A DNA stretch of 64,000 nucleotides from Fulvivirga ulvae. GTDB taxonomy: Bacteria > Bacteroidota > Bacteroidia > Cytophagales > Cyclobacteriaceae. The translations under genes were made by a program, and so were the position numbers. Below the pieces are notes generated by a model that searched no databases, was not told where the DNA came from, and saw nothing but the letters and a program-made list of their open reading frames with translations. Below, one piece after another: positions 45,820-55,432 of the stretch (positions are counted from its first letter, which is position 1; each line of letters begins with the position of its first letter). The stretch covers positions 6,039,501 through 6,103,500 of the forward strand of contig NZ_CP089981.1 in the NCBI RefSeq assembly GCF_021389975.1. The letters run 5' to 3'.

Positions 45820-46941
45820 CTATTGTTTAACACCTAAAGTTGAAGTATACAAGTCTTCTAGTTTAGTTACCATTCTGGCCAAACTAAAATACTGGTCTAC
45901 TCTCTTACGCCCTTCCAAAGCCATAGACTTTCGCAACTCAGAATTACTCTTCAATAATTTTAACTTTTCTCCAAGTTCACTCCAGTTATCCACTGGTACC
46001 ATCAAACCACTCACCCCTTCATTCACCACCTCCTTAATACCTCCTGCATCAGTTGTAAGTATTGGGCATTTTGTACTCATGGCTTCTAACAACGCAATTG
46101 GTAGTCCTTCAAAAATGGAACTCATCATATAGACATCCATGGTGGAGAGCCAATCTACCGTATTAGTTTGTAACCCAGGAAACAATACCTTATCTGTCAA
46201 GCCAAGCCTCTCTCTTTCCCTCAAAATTTCATCTTTTAGAATGCCATCTCCAACAACTACTCCATATAATGTTGAGTCTGCGTCAGCAACCTCTTTAAAT
46301 ACTTGCAGCCATTCTATTAGACGTTTCTGAAATCTAAATACCGCAATTGTTCCAACCACAAAGGCATTTTCCGGGATATGATATTTTTCACGGATTTTAG
46401 CTCCTAAGTTGACGTCTCTTTTGAATTTTCCGGTATTAACCCCATTCAAAACAATATGTACCGGTATTTTTGTTTTAATATTATCCTTAATGGAGACAGC
46501 TACATCCTTGGAAACTGCTATTGCTGCAGATTGATACTTAAACGAAAGCTTATTTAAAATATAGGTTATTTTATGATAACGTTCTTGTTTATTATGCTCA
46601 GTATACAGCACTGGCAAACCTATTTTATATCTAACAATTCGTGAGATAAAACCGGCCCAGGGAAGGTGCGCATGAATTAAATCAATCTTGTGCTTTTGTA
46701 TATATGCAATTACATTATTATACTGACGAATGATTTGTATGTTATTTTTAGCAGCAAAGCAAACTACCTTTCCGCCCCCATGTTCCAACTCAGCGACCAT
46801 CTGATCCTTCCAGGGCAGAAAATATATATAATGAAATTCAAATTTATTGTGATCATGTAGTGGGAGTAGCTCTGCAAGCAACATCTCTGCCCCTCCTCTT
46901 CCCAGTGACTTAATAATCTGCAGTACCTTAATCTTCTTCAA
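45820..46941 (-). CDS. Glycosyltransferase family 4
   Basis: The 373-residue GT-B enzyme begins KVLQIIKSLGRGGAEMLLAE. It has LIHAHLPWAGFISRIVRYK, then FVVGTIAVFRFQKRLIEWLQ in the donor domain and MMSSIFEGLPIALLEAMSTK with the conserved Glu pair. The GRGGAE start is typical of the GT4 branch in capsule and EPS loci. Donor and acceptor are unknown. It lies between another GT4 gene and the GNAT gene. Confidence 0.9.
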   Translation of the reverse strand: MKKIKVLQIIKSLGRGGAEMLLAELLPLHDHNKFEFHYIYFLPWKDQMVAELEHGGGKVVCFAAKNNIQIIRQYNNVIAYIQKHKIDLIHAHLPWAGFISRIVRYKIGLPVLYTEHNKQERYHKITYILNKLSFKYQSAAIAVSKDVAVSIKDNIKTKIPVHIVLNGVNTGKFKRDVNLGAKIREKYHIPENAFVVGTIAVFRFQKRLIEWLQVFKEVADADSTLYGVVVGDGILKDEILRERERLGLTDKVLFPGLQTNTVDWLSTMDVYMMSSIFEGLPIALLEAMSTKCPILTTDAGGIKEVVNEGVSGLMVPVDNWSELGEKLKLLKSNSELRKSMALEGRKRVDQYFSLARMVTKLEDLYTSTLGVKQ

Positions 46942-46953
46942 CCTAGTATTTAT

Positions 46954-48033
46954 TTATGCCAGTAACCTTATCCACTGACCAATAACATTATTTAATTCAA
47001 ATGAAGAAATGCTATTAACCGTATTCTCTTTATATTGCAATATAAGATTGGGGTTATCTGCTATCTTATCAAGCAACATCACAAGTTCACCTTCATCATT
47101 GGTGTTAATTAAATAACCATTTTTTTCACTTTTCACCATATCCGACGGTCCATAAGTACAGTCCGTTGCTATAACAGGCAAGGACAACGCTAATCCTTCC
47201 AAAATCACATTACAGAAGCTTTCTTTTATAGATGTATTTACTAAAAACTGAGCCTGCTTTAAAATAGTATATGGATTTTTAATGTACCCTGTAAATACTA
47301 CTTGTTTTTGAACTCCTAAAGACTCTGACAAAGAGTGTAGTTTTTCAGATAGCTTCCCATCTCCTATGATCACCAACCTGTACAGTTCCTTAATGCGGCT
47401 TTTACTATAAGCATTCAATAAAAGTTCAAAATTCTTATCCTTACTAAACCGTCCCATTGCACATATAAATTTATAATCTGTCTTAAATGATGACGGTTCC
47501 TGGGCTAAGGAAATGACATGCTCAAAATCCAGAGAATTGGGAACTACAACCAGTTTATACTCCTTTGTTGACCTGACATTTGAAATTGCATCGTACATAC
47601 CTGTAGATGGAACTACCACCCTTCTCGTAAATGGCCATTTAAATACAAAGTCGGCATACCTATGTTGCTTTCGACTTAAAATGTAAGGATTAGCATCAAA
47701 TCTGGCAATCAGGTTTCTATGAAAAGTAAAGCATGAGATAAAACTACTAACCCGACTAAATGCAATTACATAATCAGGTTTTATTCTTCTACATACAAAA
47801 AAAAGCTTTATAAAAAGTGTATAAAATTTATAAATTCGACTCTGAGACTCTTTTTCTCTTAATACATGAATTCGATTCTTAGGAATATCATTCGGTAATT
47901 CTACAATATTTCTTTGTAGTACATAATGTACTTCATATCCCCTCTTCTGTAGCTCTCCTCCAATAGTGACCGTAACACGTTCAGCTCCACCCGTTTTTAA
48001 AGAACCAATAACTAAAAGCAGCTTCTTACTCAT
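46954..48033 (-). CDS. Glycosyltransferase family 4
   Basis: The 359-residue GT-B enzyme has VIGSLKTGGAERVTVTIGGE at the N-terminus. The donor domain shows FICAMGRFSKDKNFELLLNA and then FLVNTSIKESFCNVILEGLA, giving the E-x7-E-like pair. It overlaps the GT2 gene by 4 bases (ATGA), so the two are translationally coupled and may act on successive sugars. Confidence 0.88.
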   Translation of the reverse strand: MSKKLLLVIGSLKTGGAERVTVTIGGELQKRGYEVHYVLQRNIVELPNDIPKNRIHVLREKESQSRIYKFYTLFIKLFFVCRRIKPDYVIAFSRVSSFISCFTFHRNLIARFDANPYILSRKQHRYADFVFKWPFTRRVVVPSTGMYDAISNVRSTKEYKLVVVPNSLDFEHVISLAQEPSSFKTDYKFICAMGRFSKDKNFELLLNAYSKSRIKELYRLVIIGDGKLSEKLHSLSESLGVQKQVVFTGYIKNPYTILKQAQFLVNTSIKESFCNVILEGLALSLPVIATDCTYGPSDMVKSEKNGYLINTNDEGELVMLLDKIADNPNLILQYKENTVNSISSFELNNVIGQWIRLLA

Positions 48034-48938
48034 AACCAGGCTTTCAGCATAGTTTTCAACTTCTGCAATAAACTAACATTCAACAACTTGTATCTTATCA
48101 GAAAAAGTATAAACTCATATCGCAGGCTCACTTTTCCTGCATAAGTAAACAGTTTGCTCCTATAAAGTTTCACTCCATATTTGTCATTCCTTATTTGCGA
48201 TTTATAAAGCATTTTCAAAATAAACATGTACATGGCATCATCGGAAACTTTATTCTTATTCTTATCAATAAAGTATTCGGTAGAATCATGCTGTAATTTA
48301 GAACTTATTCTATCATTGGAGGAAATGTGAAGTATCACATCACAGTCATTAGAGAACATTACTTTGTAGCTGCTATCTATATTGATAAAAAGATCCCAAT
48401 CCTGATGCTTCTTCAGGTACTCATCAAAAGCTATTTTCTCCAATACCTCTTTCTTTACTACAAATGTAGAAGTTCTTGCATCAAATAAAGAATTGAGCAA
48501 AAGGTGATCTCTCAAAGTACGATTATTGTCAACCTTAAATTTTTGGATATGGGATGTGCCATTTTCATTGAGTTCAAATGATCCAAGTACTAAATCACAA
48601 TCTTGATCCACCATTAGCTCAACTTTATGAAGAAGATTTGATGGCTTCATTTCATCATCACTATCAAGAAAAGATATTAATTCAGACGAAGCGGCCTTCC
48701 ACCCTCTGTTTCTTGAATAAGGAGCACCCATAGACTTTTCATTCCTAAGCACCATGACATCAGCATGTTTCTTCGCAAGTATGTCCTTTACGTTCTCAGC
48801 AGAACCATCATCAACAACAATGATTTCATCTGGCCTAAGGGTTTGTTTCTTTACAGACTCGATGGCTCTCAACAAACTTTCCTTCCTGTTTTTCACAGGG
48901 ATAACGACGCTTATATTAGGAGTGCTACTATTTCCCAT
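48030..48938 (-). CDS. Glycosyltransferase family 2
   Basis: About 302 residues from the ATG at 48936-48938. The GT-A fold is shown by NISVVIPVKNRKESLLRAIE, QTLRPDEIIVVDDGSAENV and GAPYSRNRGWKAASSELISF followed by the metal-binding LDSDDE. It has no C-terminal membrane helix. It overlaps the upstream GT-B-like gene by 11 bases. Confidence 0.9.
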   Translation of the reverse strand: MGNSSTPNISVVIPVKNRKESLLRAIESVKKQTLRPDEIIVVDDGSAENVKDILAKKHADVMVLRNEKSMGAPYSRNRGWKAASSELISFLDSDDEMKPSNLLHKVELMVDQDCDLVLGSFELNENGTSHIQKFKVDNNRTLRDHLLLNSLFDARTSTFVVKKEVLEKIAFDEYLKKHQDWDLFINIDSSYKVMFSNDCDVILHISSNDRISSKLQHDSTEYFIDKNKNKVSDDAMYMFILKMLYKSQIRNDKYGVKLYRSKLFTYAGKVSLRYEFILFLIRYKLLNVSLLQKLKTMLKAWL

Positions 48939-50304
48939 TAACAAATGTATCTAGAATACTTATTCTATCTTCAAACTTGGCTGGAGCAATAGATTGTTTT
49001 TTTAAAACGAGGTCTATAACACTATTAAAATCATGCTTGGGGTAACTGAAAACCATTTCTTCATTCAAATAAGGTGAGTAATGAATCATTCTTTCCTCAT
49101 CAAGAAAATAAGTAGGTATATTATAATAGCTGGCCTCAATAGCAACACTTGAATAAAAAGTAACATGCATACAAGTTCGCTCCAACAAGCTTGTAAGTGG
49201 CAGTTCGGTTGCTTTCCTTAACTCAATTTTGCTCATTAACCCCTCTGAGGCAAATTTACCCTCAATCATTTTCAACTCATCTATTTGTCTTGGATGCAGT
49301 CTGACATACCAACGTTTATCTCCAGAGTAATTTTTAATGATATCAATTAAACATGATGGAATGACATCCTCTCGACGTTGCATAGAAACAAGTATAATAT
49401 CATTACCTGTCTTTTTTGCTCTATCCAAAAACCACTTATTACTACCCTTTAAAACATTTAATTTTTCAGGCTTCCATGCAAGAATAGTTTCATATGAGAA
49501 GTTATCCCAAACATAAAAATGTGTTGGCAGAAATTTATTATCCTTTATAATATCAGAAGGCCAGCTAGCATAGGCCATATGATATTTCCCTTGTACCCCA
49601 TGCTGCAAATCCATCGAATATATTCCCAAGCGATTTGCAGCAAGTAAAACACTGAAACATTTGACATCGTAATAGCAAACGAGGAAAACTTTTTTGGCTC
49701 TTAAGCGCTTTAATTGTTTTTGAAAATAGTCTGCCTGAAAGAAAATAAGACTCAATTTATTAATGAAAGACTCGTCAAATCTAAATTTAATATCGTATTC
49801 CTTTAGAAGTGAGTTGAGTTTCTCTATGTCTCCAGAAAACGTCGTTTTTCTCCTTTTTAGCAAAAACAATTTCCTTACTTGAAGCAGAAAATAAATCTCT
49901 CTCTGGATGGTCCTTACAAAACCGATGTAGCTCAAATTATTATCGTATCCATACTTTGAAGTAAACTCCCAAACACTAATACTATTTTTACTTTTGAGAT
50001 AGTCTATCACCGGACTCAGTACCCGATCAAATGTACTGGCTCCTTCCTTAACCTTATAATGGCTGGAAGTGACCAAAACGACCTCTTTTTTTTTACTTTT
50101 TAAGATACGTTGTTTCAGAAATTCTGAACACCCTGCAATAAAGAAAACAAGCATTTTCGGGATTCGTGCCTTATTAAACCCTTGTGGTTTTTTGGCACTA
50201 AGGTAAATTGCCATTCTAATTATTGGCCAAATATTCTCTCCTCTATAAGTAAAACCGTTCAGGTCTAGCTCTCTTTCTATAGCTAATATCTTTTTACCAA
50301 TCAT
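48928..50304 (-). CDS. Probable GT-B-fold glycosyl- or polyol-phosphate transferase, unknown
   Basis: I do not recognise this 458-residue protein firmly. The middle carries DLQHGVQGKYHMAYASWPS and the C-terminal half WYVRLHPRQIDELKMIEG, then CMHVTFYSSVAIEASYYNIP. The HG, HPRQ, SSVAIEA order resembles the CDP-glycerol glycerophosphotransferase, polysialyltransferase and capsule transferase superfamily with a GT-B fold. It contains no signal peptide. In a locus with CMP-sugar genes, a CMP-sugar-using transferase is possible. That is inference. Confidence 0.6.
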   Translation of the reverse strand: MIGKKILAIERELDLNGFTYRGENIWPIIRMAIYLSAKKPQGFNKARIPKMLVFFIAGCSEFLKQRILKSKKKEVVLVTSSHYKVKEGASTFDRVLSPVIDYLKSKNSISVWEFTSKYGYDNNLSYIGFVRTIQREIYFLLQVRKLFLLKRRKTTFSGDIEKLNSLLKEYDIKFRFDESFINKLSLIFFQADYFQKQLKRLRAKKVFLVCYYDVKCFSVLLAANRLGIYSMDLQHGVQGKYHMAYASWPSDIIKDNKFLPTHFYVWDNFSYETILAWKPEKLNVLKGSNKWFLDRAKKTGNDIILVSMQRREDVIPSCLIDIIKNYSGDKRWYVRLHPRQIDELKMIEGKFASEGLMSKIELRKATELPLTSLLERTCMHVTFYSSVAIEASYYNIPTYFLDEERMIHYSPYLNEEMVFSYPKHDFNSVIDLVLKKQSIAPAKFEDRISILDTFVNGK

Positions 50305-50337
50305 ATAATTTAACTTACCGGCCTTCTCTCATCAACA

Positions 50338-51291
50338 TCAATGTACCTTAATCTTTTTGAATAGCTTGTCAACAACAAAATCTTCAGTCATTTTCATAGA
50401 TTCATAAGTAGCGCCTGCTATATGCGGAGTTATCAATAAAGACTTATGGTTACTGTTTAGTAGTTTAAGTAACGGATTAGATTGACGGGCCATCAAATCT
50501 TGTTCATTTTTAATAACATCGGTTGCAACTCCTCCTAAATGCTTACTCTCTAAATATTCTGCTACTGCAACCTCATCCCAAATCTCCCCTCTGGAGGTAT
50601 TAATTAAACAAGCGCCTTTTTTTGAATATTTGAGAACATCTCGACTAATTAGATTGCGGGTACTATCTTCCAACGGTACATGCACCGAAATAATATCACA
50701 CTCTTCAAAAATATGCTGAAGTGTTTTTTTCTCAGATACATACTCTGGCCATGTAGTTAAATAAGGATCATATGCATTGATTTCGCACCCAAAGACATGG
50801 GCATAATTGGCAACCTGAGATCCTACTCGTCCCAAACCGACGATTCCAAGTTTTTTACCCTTAATATTATGTCCCCTTAATAGCTGCCGGTTCCAATCCC
50901 CTTGAACAACATGTTGATGAGCTGTATGAATATTCCTGAACAGACTAATAATCAAACCCCAGGTATGCTCAGCAGTTGAAGGAACACCGTCAAGAAAGTC
51001 AGTCTCACCTTTTAAACTTACAATATCAATTCCTGCAACATCTGCCGCTGCAACATCTATATGGTTCAGTCCGGTTGTAGCAGTTAAAATGTATTTTAGA
51101 CGTGATGCTTTTTCAATTAAGTCTTTACCAATATACAGTCCTAAGCGTATAACCAGTATATCAATATCATTAATTACGGTTATAACTTCACTTTCATTAG
51201 GGGTATCCATCAATATAACTTCTCCAATGCTTCTTAACCGACTTAAGGCATCCGGACTATAGTCTTCCGGTTCGGTAATCAGAATTCTCAT
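50338..51291 (-). CDS. D-isomer specific 2-hydroxyacid dehydrogenase
   Basis: The protein has 317 residues from the ATG at 51289-51291, which overlaps the cytidylyltransferase stop as ATGA; an upstream ATG is rejected. The NAD domain has KKLGIVGLGRVGSQVANYA and a catalytic set including INTSRGEIWDEVAVAEYLES and LLITPHIAGATYESM. It resembles phosphoglycerate dehydrogenase-like enzymes without an ACT domain. Coupling to a CMP-sugar gene suggests it makes or removes a hydroxy-acid used in the glycan, but the substrate is unknown. Confidence 0.85.
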   Translation of the reverse strand: MRILITEPEDYSPDALSRLRSIGEVILMDTPNESEVITVINDIDILVIRLGLYIGKDLIEKASRLKYILTATTGLNHIDVAAADVAGIDIVSLKGETDFLDGVPSTAEHTWGLIISLFRNIHTAHQHVVQGDWNRQLLRGHNIKGKKLGIVGLGRVGSQVANYAHVFGCEINAYDPYLTTWPEYVSEKKTLQHIFEECDIISVHVPLEDSTRNLISRDVLKYSKKGACLINTSRGEIWDEVAVAEYLESKHLGGVATDVIKNEQDLMARQSNPLLKLLNSNHKSLLITPHIAGATYESMKMTEDFVVDKLFKKIKVH

Positions 51292-51992
51292 ACTACTCCA
51301 TCCTTCCATGCTTTAACCAGGGTATCGGCGATCAGCAGATCACGGTCATTATCAACATTGGCCAACCATTCCGCCGGCATTACATAAGCTTTCTTCTGCT
51401 CTGGCATAAAGGTTTGTTTATATAAGAGGACATCTCTTCTAACTGCATAAAAACAGCCGTTTCTAAAATATACAGGATACAAATCCTGCCTTCTTTTATG
51501 CTCAAGTTTCGGGTTAAGGGCTATCATATTCAGGTTTTCCAGCGTATACATTCTGGCTGGATGAACATCACTTTGCTCAATCACACTTACTACACCTTCT
51601 ACTGCCTGATCGACATCCCTTTCAAATAAATCAATAATATCATCCAAATTCTTTCCTGTTCGAATCGGTGCTGTTGGTTGAAGTAAAACCACTATATCAT
51701 ACGTTCGGCCTTTTTCACTTAGTTGTTTGATTGTATTTATAGCAACATCAACTACTGAGGATGTATCTTGTGCCAGCTCCGGTGGTCGCATCAAGACTTC
51801 AGCATCTAACTGTTTGCATACTTCGGCAATTTCGGCATCATCCGTATCTACTATAAAATCCGTTATCTTTTTACTATCTCTCGCACAATCTATAGCATAA
51901 CTAATCAGTGGACTTCCTGCAACCTGCCGTATATTTTTTCTTCTTACTCCCTTTGATCCACCTCTCGCGGGTATAATTGCTATTGATTTCAT
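51288..51992 (-). CDS. Acylneuraminate cytidylyltransferase (NeuA/LegF-like)
   Basis: The 234-residue enzyme activates a nonulosonic acid with CTP. The signature IAIIPARGGSKGVRRKNIRQ, DTDDAEIAEVC and LLQPTAPIRTGKNLDDI are typical, and ENRD-like LANVDNDRDLLIAD closes the domain. It is followed by the dehydrogenase gene and preceded by the epimerase and synthase genes, completing a NeuC-NeuB-NeuA set. Sialic acid and legionaminic acid cannot be told apart here from sequence, but the PglFED-like genes favour the latter. Confidence 0.9.
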   Translation of the reverse strand: MKSIAIIPARGGSKGVRRKNIRQVAGSPLISYAIDCARDSKKITDFIVDTDDAEIAEVCKQLDAEVLMRPPELAQDTSSVVDVAINTIKQLSEKGRTYDIVVLLQPTAPIRTGKNLDDIIDLFERDVDQAVEGVVSVIEQSDVHPARMYTLENLNMIALNPKLEHKRRQDLYPVYFRNGCFYAVRRDVLLYKQTFMPEQKKAYVMPAEWLANVDNDRDLLIADTLVKAWKDGVV

Positions 51993-51999
51993 AGATAGC

Positions 52000-53160
52000 T
52001 TAATAAGTAATTGTTTTGTAAAATCTAAGGTCTACATTGGCCAGCAGTCTTGCTATTTTAGCACCTGCATCACCTCCTCCATAAACCTGAGAGTACTCCG
52101 GTCTTTCTGAATTTAACCAATGGTTAATAGCCGATAAGATTTCCTTTTTATTATAACCAACATCTAACACATTGCTTCCCCTCTCTCTCCTGTTTTGCCT
52201 ACTCCCTATATTCACTACAGGAACACCTAAATACGCGCATTCTCTTATACCGACGCTAGAATTACCTATCAGACACCTGGTATTAATTAAAAGTTTTAAG
52301 AAATCATCAGGCTCCATGTTCTTAAAAAAATGCATATGGGCCGGTTTAAATCTTTCCCGAAATGCCCTTATTCCTGAAGACGTTCCGTCAGCGCCTGCAT
52401 CCACATTTGGCCAGAACCAGAGCACTGGATAGGGTAAATCTGAAACTGCTTGTAAAGTTTCTTCAATATGCCTTCTGCTATTTGAATATTCATTTGTCAC
52501 AGGGTGCTGCATTACTACAACATAACCATTGCTTAAATCTGGTTTGCTACCAACTCCGCCATATTTAACATAGGGGTCAAAATTAAAACTTGGATTTTCC
52601 TTTACATTATGAGCCAGGTCAATAGAAGGACAACCTGTATTAAAAACCTGTGAATTCTCCTCCCCAAGCTTTATCACCCGCAATTTGGCTTCTTCAGTTG
52701 CAACAAAATGATAATCTGCCAATTTGGTAATACTATGCCTAACCTTTTCATCAATATTCCCGGTGACTTCTCCACCTTGAATATGAGCCAGAGGAATATT
52801 CATATAGGACGCGGCAATAGCGGTAGCCATAGTTTCATATCGATCTGCTATGGTAACTACAATATCAGGTTTTAAATTATCAAATACTGTTGACAGTTCA
52901 AGAATGCCTATTCCGGTTGTTTTAGCAGCTGCAGTTGGATTTTCTCCTTCCAAAACGTTGAAGACCTTGGCTGCAATTTTGAATCCATCCTTTTCCATAT
53001 AATTTATAGCAGCACCGTACCTGTCAAGTAATGCTGATGCTGCTACAACCAACTGCAATTCCAACTCAGCATGATCATTTATCGCTTTTAAGGCTGTTTT
53101 TACACGACTGTAACTTGGACGGGCTGTCACTACTACGCAAACCTTTCTTCTAACACTCAT
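52000..53160 (-). CDS. UDP-N-acetylglucosamine 2-epimerase, hydrolysing (NeuC/LegG-like)
   Basis: The 386-residue epimerase has VVVTARPSYSRVKTALKAI, IVVTIADRYETMATAIAA, HIQGGEVTGNIDEKVRHSIT, VVMQHPVTNEYSNSRRHIEE and IGNSSVGIRECAYLGVPVVN then IGSRQNRRERG. These are typical of the hydrolysing NeuC group, not the non-hydrolysing WecB group. The product is ManNAc if the donor is UDP-GlcNAc, or 2,4-diacetamido-2,4,6-trideoxymannose if UDP-di-N-acetylbacillosamine is the donor. It sits between neuB- and neuA-like genes. Confidence 0.9.
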   Translation of the reverse strand: MSVRRKVCVVVTARPSYSRVKTALKAINDHAELELQLVVAASALLDRYGAAINYMEKDGFKIAAKVFNVLEGENPTAAAKTTGIGILELSTVFDNLKPDIVVTIADRYETMATAIAASYMNIPLAHIQGGEVTGNIDEKVRHSITKLADYHFVATEEAKLRVIKLGEENSQVFNTGCPSIDLAHNVKENPSFNFDPYVKYGGVGSKPDLSNGYVVVMQHPVTNEYSNSRRHIEETLQAVSDLPYPVLWFWPNVDAGADGTSSGIRAFRERFKPAHMHFFKNMEPDDFLKLLINTRCLIGNSSVGIRECAYLGVPVVNIGSRQNRRERGSNVLDVGYNKKEILSAINHWLNSERPEYSQVYGGGDAGAKIARLLANVDLRFYKTITY

Positions 53161-53195
53161 AGTTATTCTTAATGGGTCACTGGTATTTACAATTG

Positions 53196-54191
53196 TCAGT
53201 TTAAGTCTTCAAAGGTAAGAAAAGACCACTGCTGCATGTCTCTTTGAAGCCTTTTTCCAATAACTTTTTGAAAATCCTTTGCAGCAATACCCTTATTTGC
53301 AGGTTTTTTTGATTCAAGATCATCAAATCTTATTGTATGACCGGCAGGAAGATCTTTATTAACAGCCAGGCTCTTTCCAAACATTGATTTCAACTCATCA
53401 TATACAGCCACTTCATTTTTATTATAACTACTTTTAAGGGAAGCCCTAATCATCCTGACTCCCTCTACAAGTGCTTTGGTCTCCTGTATTGTTAAAGAGG
53501 CCTTAGCATCAGGTCCAAACATTTCTTTATCAAATACCACATGAAACTCCAGCACCTCAGCACCCAGCGCAGTAGCAGCAAGCCCTGCATAAACTGTTGA
53601 CGAGTGATCTGAAAACCCTACCGGAAGATTAAAGAGCTCCTTCAAATCGTTCATGCCGGACAGTCCCCATTGAGTGGGTTTGGTCGGATAAGCTGTAGTA
53701 CATTGCATTAAGGTAATATCGTTACCATAAGGTTTCAGAAACTCCAAAGTCTTCTCCAGTTCCAACAGATTACTCATTCCCGATGAAAGAATAATCGGTT
53801 TACCTGTCAATGCGATCCTTTTCAGCATTAAGTAGTTCGTAACTTCGCCTGAACCAATTTTGTATCTTTTCACTCCCAATTCCTCAAGCAGATTTACCGC
53901 TGCGACAGAAAAAGGCGATGAAATAAACTCCATGCCACAATCTTCGCAATGTTTTTTTAACCCTGCCCATTGCTCCCTGGTAAATTCCATTCGCTTCCAG
54001 TAATCGTACCTGGTATCATCCTCATAGCTAAACTTTACTCTAAATGGTTCAGAAGAACTACTCTCCGCTTCCGCTATGTGAGTCTGAAATTTAACCGCAT
54101 CTACTCCGGTAGCAGATAACGCATCAATATAACTATGTGCTATTCCCAGGCTTCCTTCATGGGCCTGAGCAATCTCGGCTATTATAAACAT
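53196..54191 (-). CDS. N-acetylneuraminate synthase family protein (NeuB/LegI-like)
   Basis: The 331-residue enzyme has a TIM barrel (FIIAEIAQAHEGSLGIAHSY, DAVKFQTHIAEAES, YKIGSGEVTNYLMLKRIALT, GKPIILSSGMSNL, GFSDHS) and a C-terminal antifreeze-like SAF domain (AGHTIRFDDLESKKPANKGI). It condenses a mannosamine-type sugar with PEP to a nine-carbon acid. It stands at the head of the NeuB-NeuC-NeuA order. Confidence 0.92.
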   Translation of the reverse strand: MFIIAEIAQAHEGSLGIAHSYIDALSATGVDAVKFQTHIAEAESSSSEPFRVKFSYEDDTRYDYWKRMEFTREQWAGLKKHCEDCGMEFISSPFSVAAVNLLEELGVKRYKIGSGEVTNYLMLKRIALTGKPIILSSGMSNLLELEKTLEFLKPYGNDITLMQCTTAYPTKPTQWGLSGMNDLKELFNLPVGFSDHSSTVYAGLAATALGAEVLEFHVVFDKEMFGPDAKASLTIQETKALVEGVRMIRASLKSSYNKNEVAVYDELKSMFGKSLAVNKDLPAGHTIRFDDLESKKPANKGIAAKDFQKVIGKRLQRDMQQWSFLTFEDLN

Positions 54192-54223
54192 GATGTATCC
54201 TTTTAAGTCAAGTAATTAAATAA

Positions 54224-55432
54224 CTACGCTGGCCTTAATTTTCTATATAAAAACTTAAGAAATATGTAGATATATGATCTCACCATACGTCCTAAAGAAT
54301 ATCGTTTCTTCTTACCTTCAAACAATAGCTTGAAGTTGTCATTTGAGGTATTTACAAATACCTCTTGCATTCTTTGTTTTTGTTGTTTTAATAATCCCTG
54401 CCTGTCAGTAGTAAACGCCTCTTTCAACTCCTCTTTGGACGTAACTTTATATGTTAACTTCAAACAACTATAAAATGACTCAATCTCCCCTGAATCATTT
54501 AGAATGGTTTGACTAAAATTTTTATGAAACCTATGAAACTCCATCGTAGGTATACCCATCGCCAAACAATCCGTGACAGAAGATGACCAGAATGACAGAT
54601 TCAAGTCAGCGAAACAGGAAAGTACAAAAGTGTTTTGGTTTTGTATGATATACCTAGAACTATCATATACCTCAAGTATTCCATTTATCTTTTGGATACT
54701 TTGTCTTGGGTGAGGTTTTATAATAACGAAGAAATCAGTGTCATGGAATAAAAAGTCAAAAGTAGAATGAAGCAAGTATTCAAAGTTATTTTCTGTAAGA
54801 TATATATCATGAATATCCCTTAATGTCAATAAAACTACTGACTTATCTTTCTTTTCTAACTTTTCATACAATAAACTATTTTCCTGCACATACGACTTTA
54901 CAATACTTTTCCACCAACTTGAATATCCAAGTGCCCCAACATTCAGAAGTTTATCTTTTGAATATCTTTGTCCTAATACCGGCGCATCATATTTATTGCT
55001 GTAAAGTACATAATCAATCATTTCAGAATCATCATTCCGTACTGGTGGTAGCTCTTTTTTTTGATTGCACCCCAACAGTGCATAGGCATGGGGAAATAAC
55101 GCAAGTTGAGCATTCGGGCAAAGCAGTGCAATCTTAGACACTAAATTTCCATCACCTAACCGCGTAGTATCTTTTAAAATAAGATTGATAGCTCTTCTGT
55201 TTTTATATAGAAATGGGAAAAGCTCATTTGGCTTGATAATGACTCCGCTCGCACTAAGCTGTTGGTAATAAAAATGGTCATCCGCGGCTTTGTCATGGAT
55301 CTTGGAATTTATAAAATAGTAATAGACTTTTACACTCAACTCTTCTTTAGCCTTAACCAGATAGGGTAGGATAAAGTGAACTTCACCTAACGAATTATTT
55401 AATACCACCAAAATTGAGGTGTGGTCCATCAT
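54224..55432 (-). CDS. Probable GT-B-fold transferase of unknown specificity
   Basis: This 402-residue protein is not firmly recognised. It has no signal peptide. FFVIIKPHPRQSIQKING followed by LSFWSSSVTDCLAMGIPTME resembles the donor-binding half of CDP-glycerol/polyol phosphate or CMP-sugar transferases. The C-terminus is basic (RYSLGRMVRSYIYIFLKFLY), perhaps membrane-associated. The start overlaps the HAD gene stop by 4 bases (ATGA). Placed between the HAD gene and neuB, it could transfer one of the CMP-activated acids. Confidence 0.58.
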   Translation of the reverse strand: MMDHTSILVVLNNSLGEVHFILPYLVKAKEELSVKVYYYFINSKIHDKAADDHFYYQQLSASGVIIKPNELFPFLYKNRRAINLILKDTTRLGDGNLVSKIALLCPNAQLALFPHAYALLGCNQKKELPPVRNDDSEMIDYVLYSNKYDAPVLGQRYSKDKLLNVGALGYSSWWKSIVKSYVQENSLLYEKLEKKDKSVVLLTLRDIHDIYLTENNFEYLLHSTFDFLFHDTDFFVIIKPHPRQSIQKINGILEVYDSSRYIIQNQNTFVLSCFADLNLSFWSSSVTDCLAMGIPTMEFHRFHKNFSQTILNDSGEIESFYSCLKLTYKVTSKEELKEAFTTDRQGLLKQQKQRMQEVFVNTSNDNFKLLFEGKKKRYSLGRMVRSYIYIFLKFLYRKLRPA

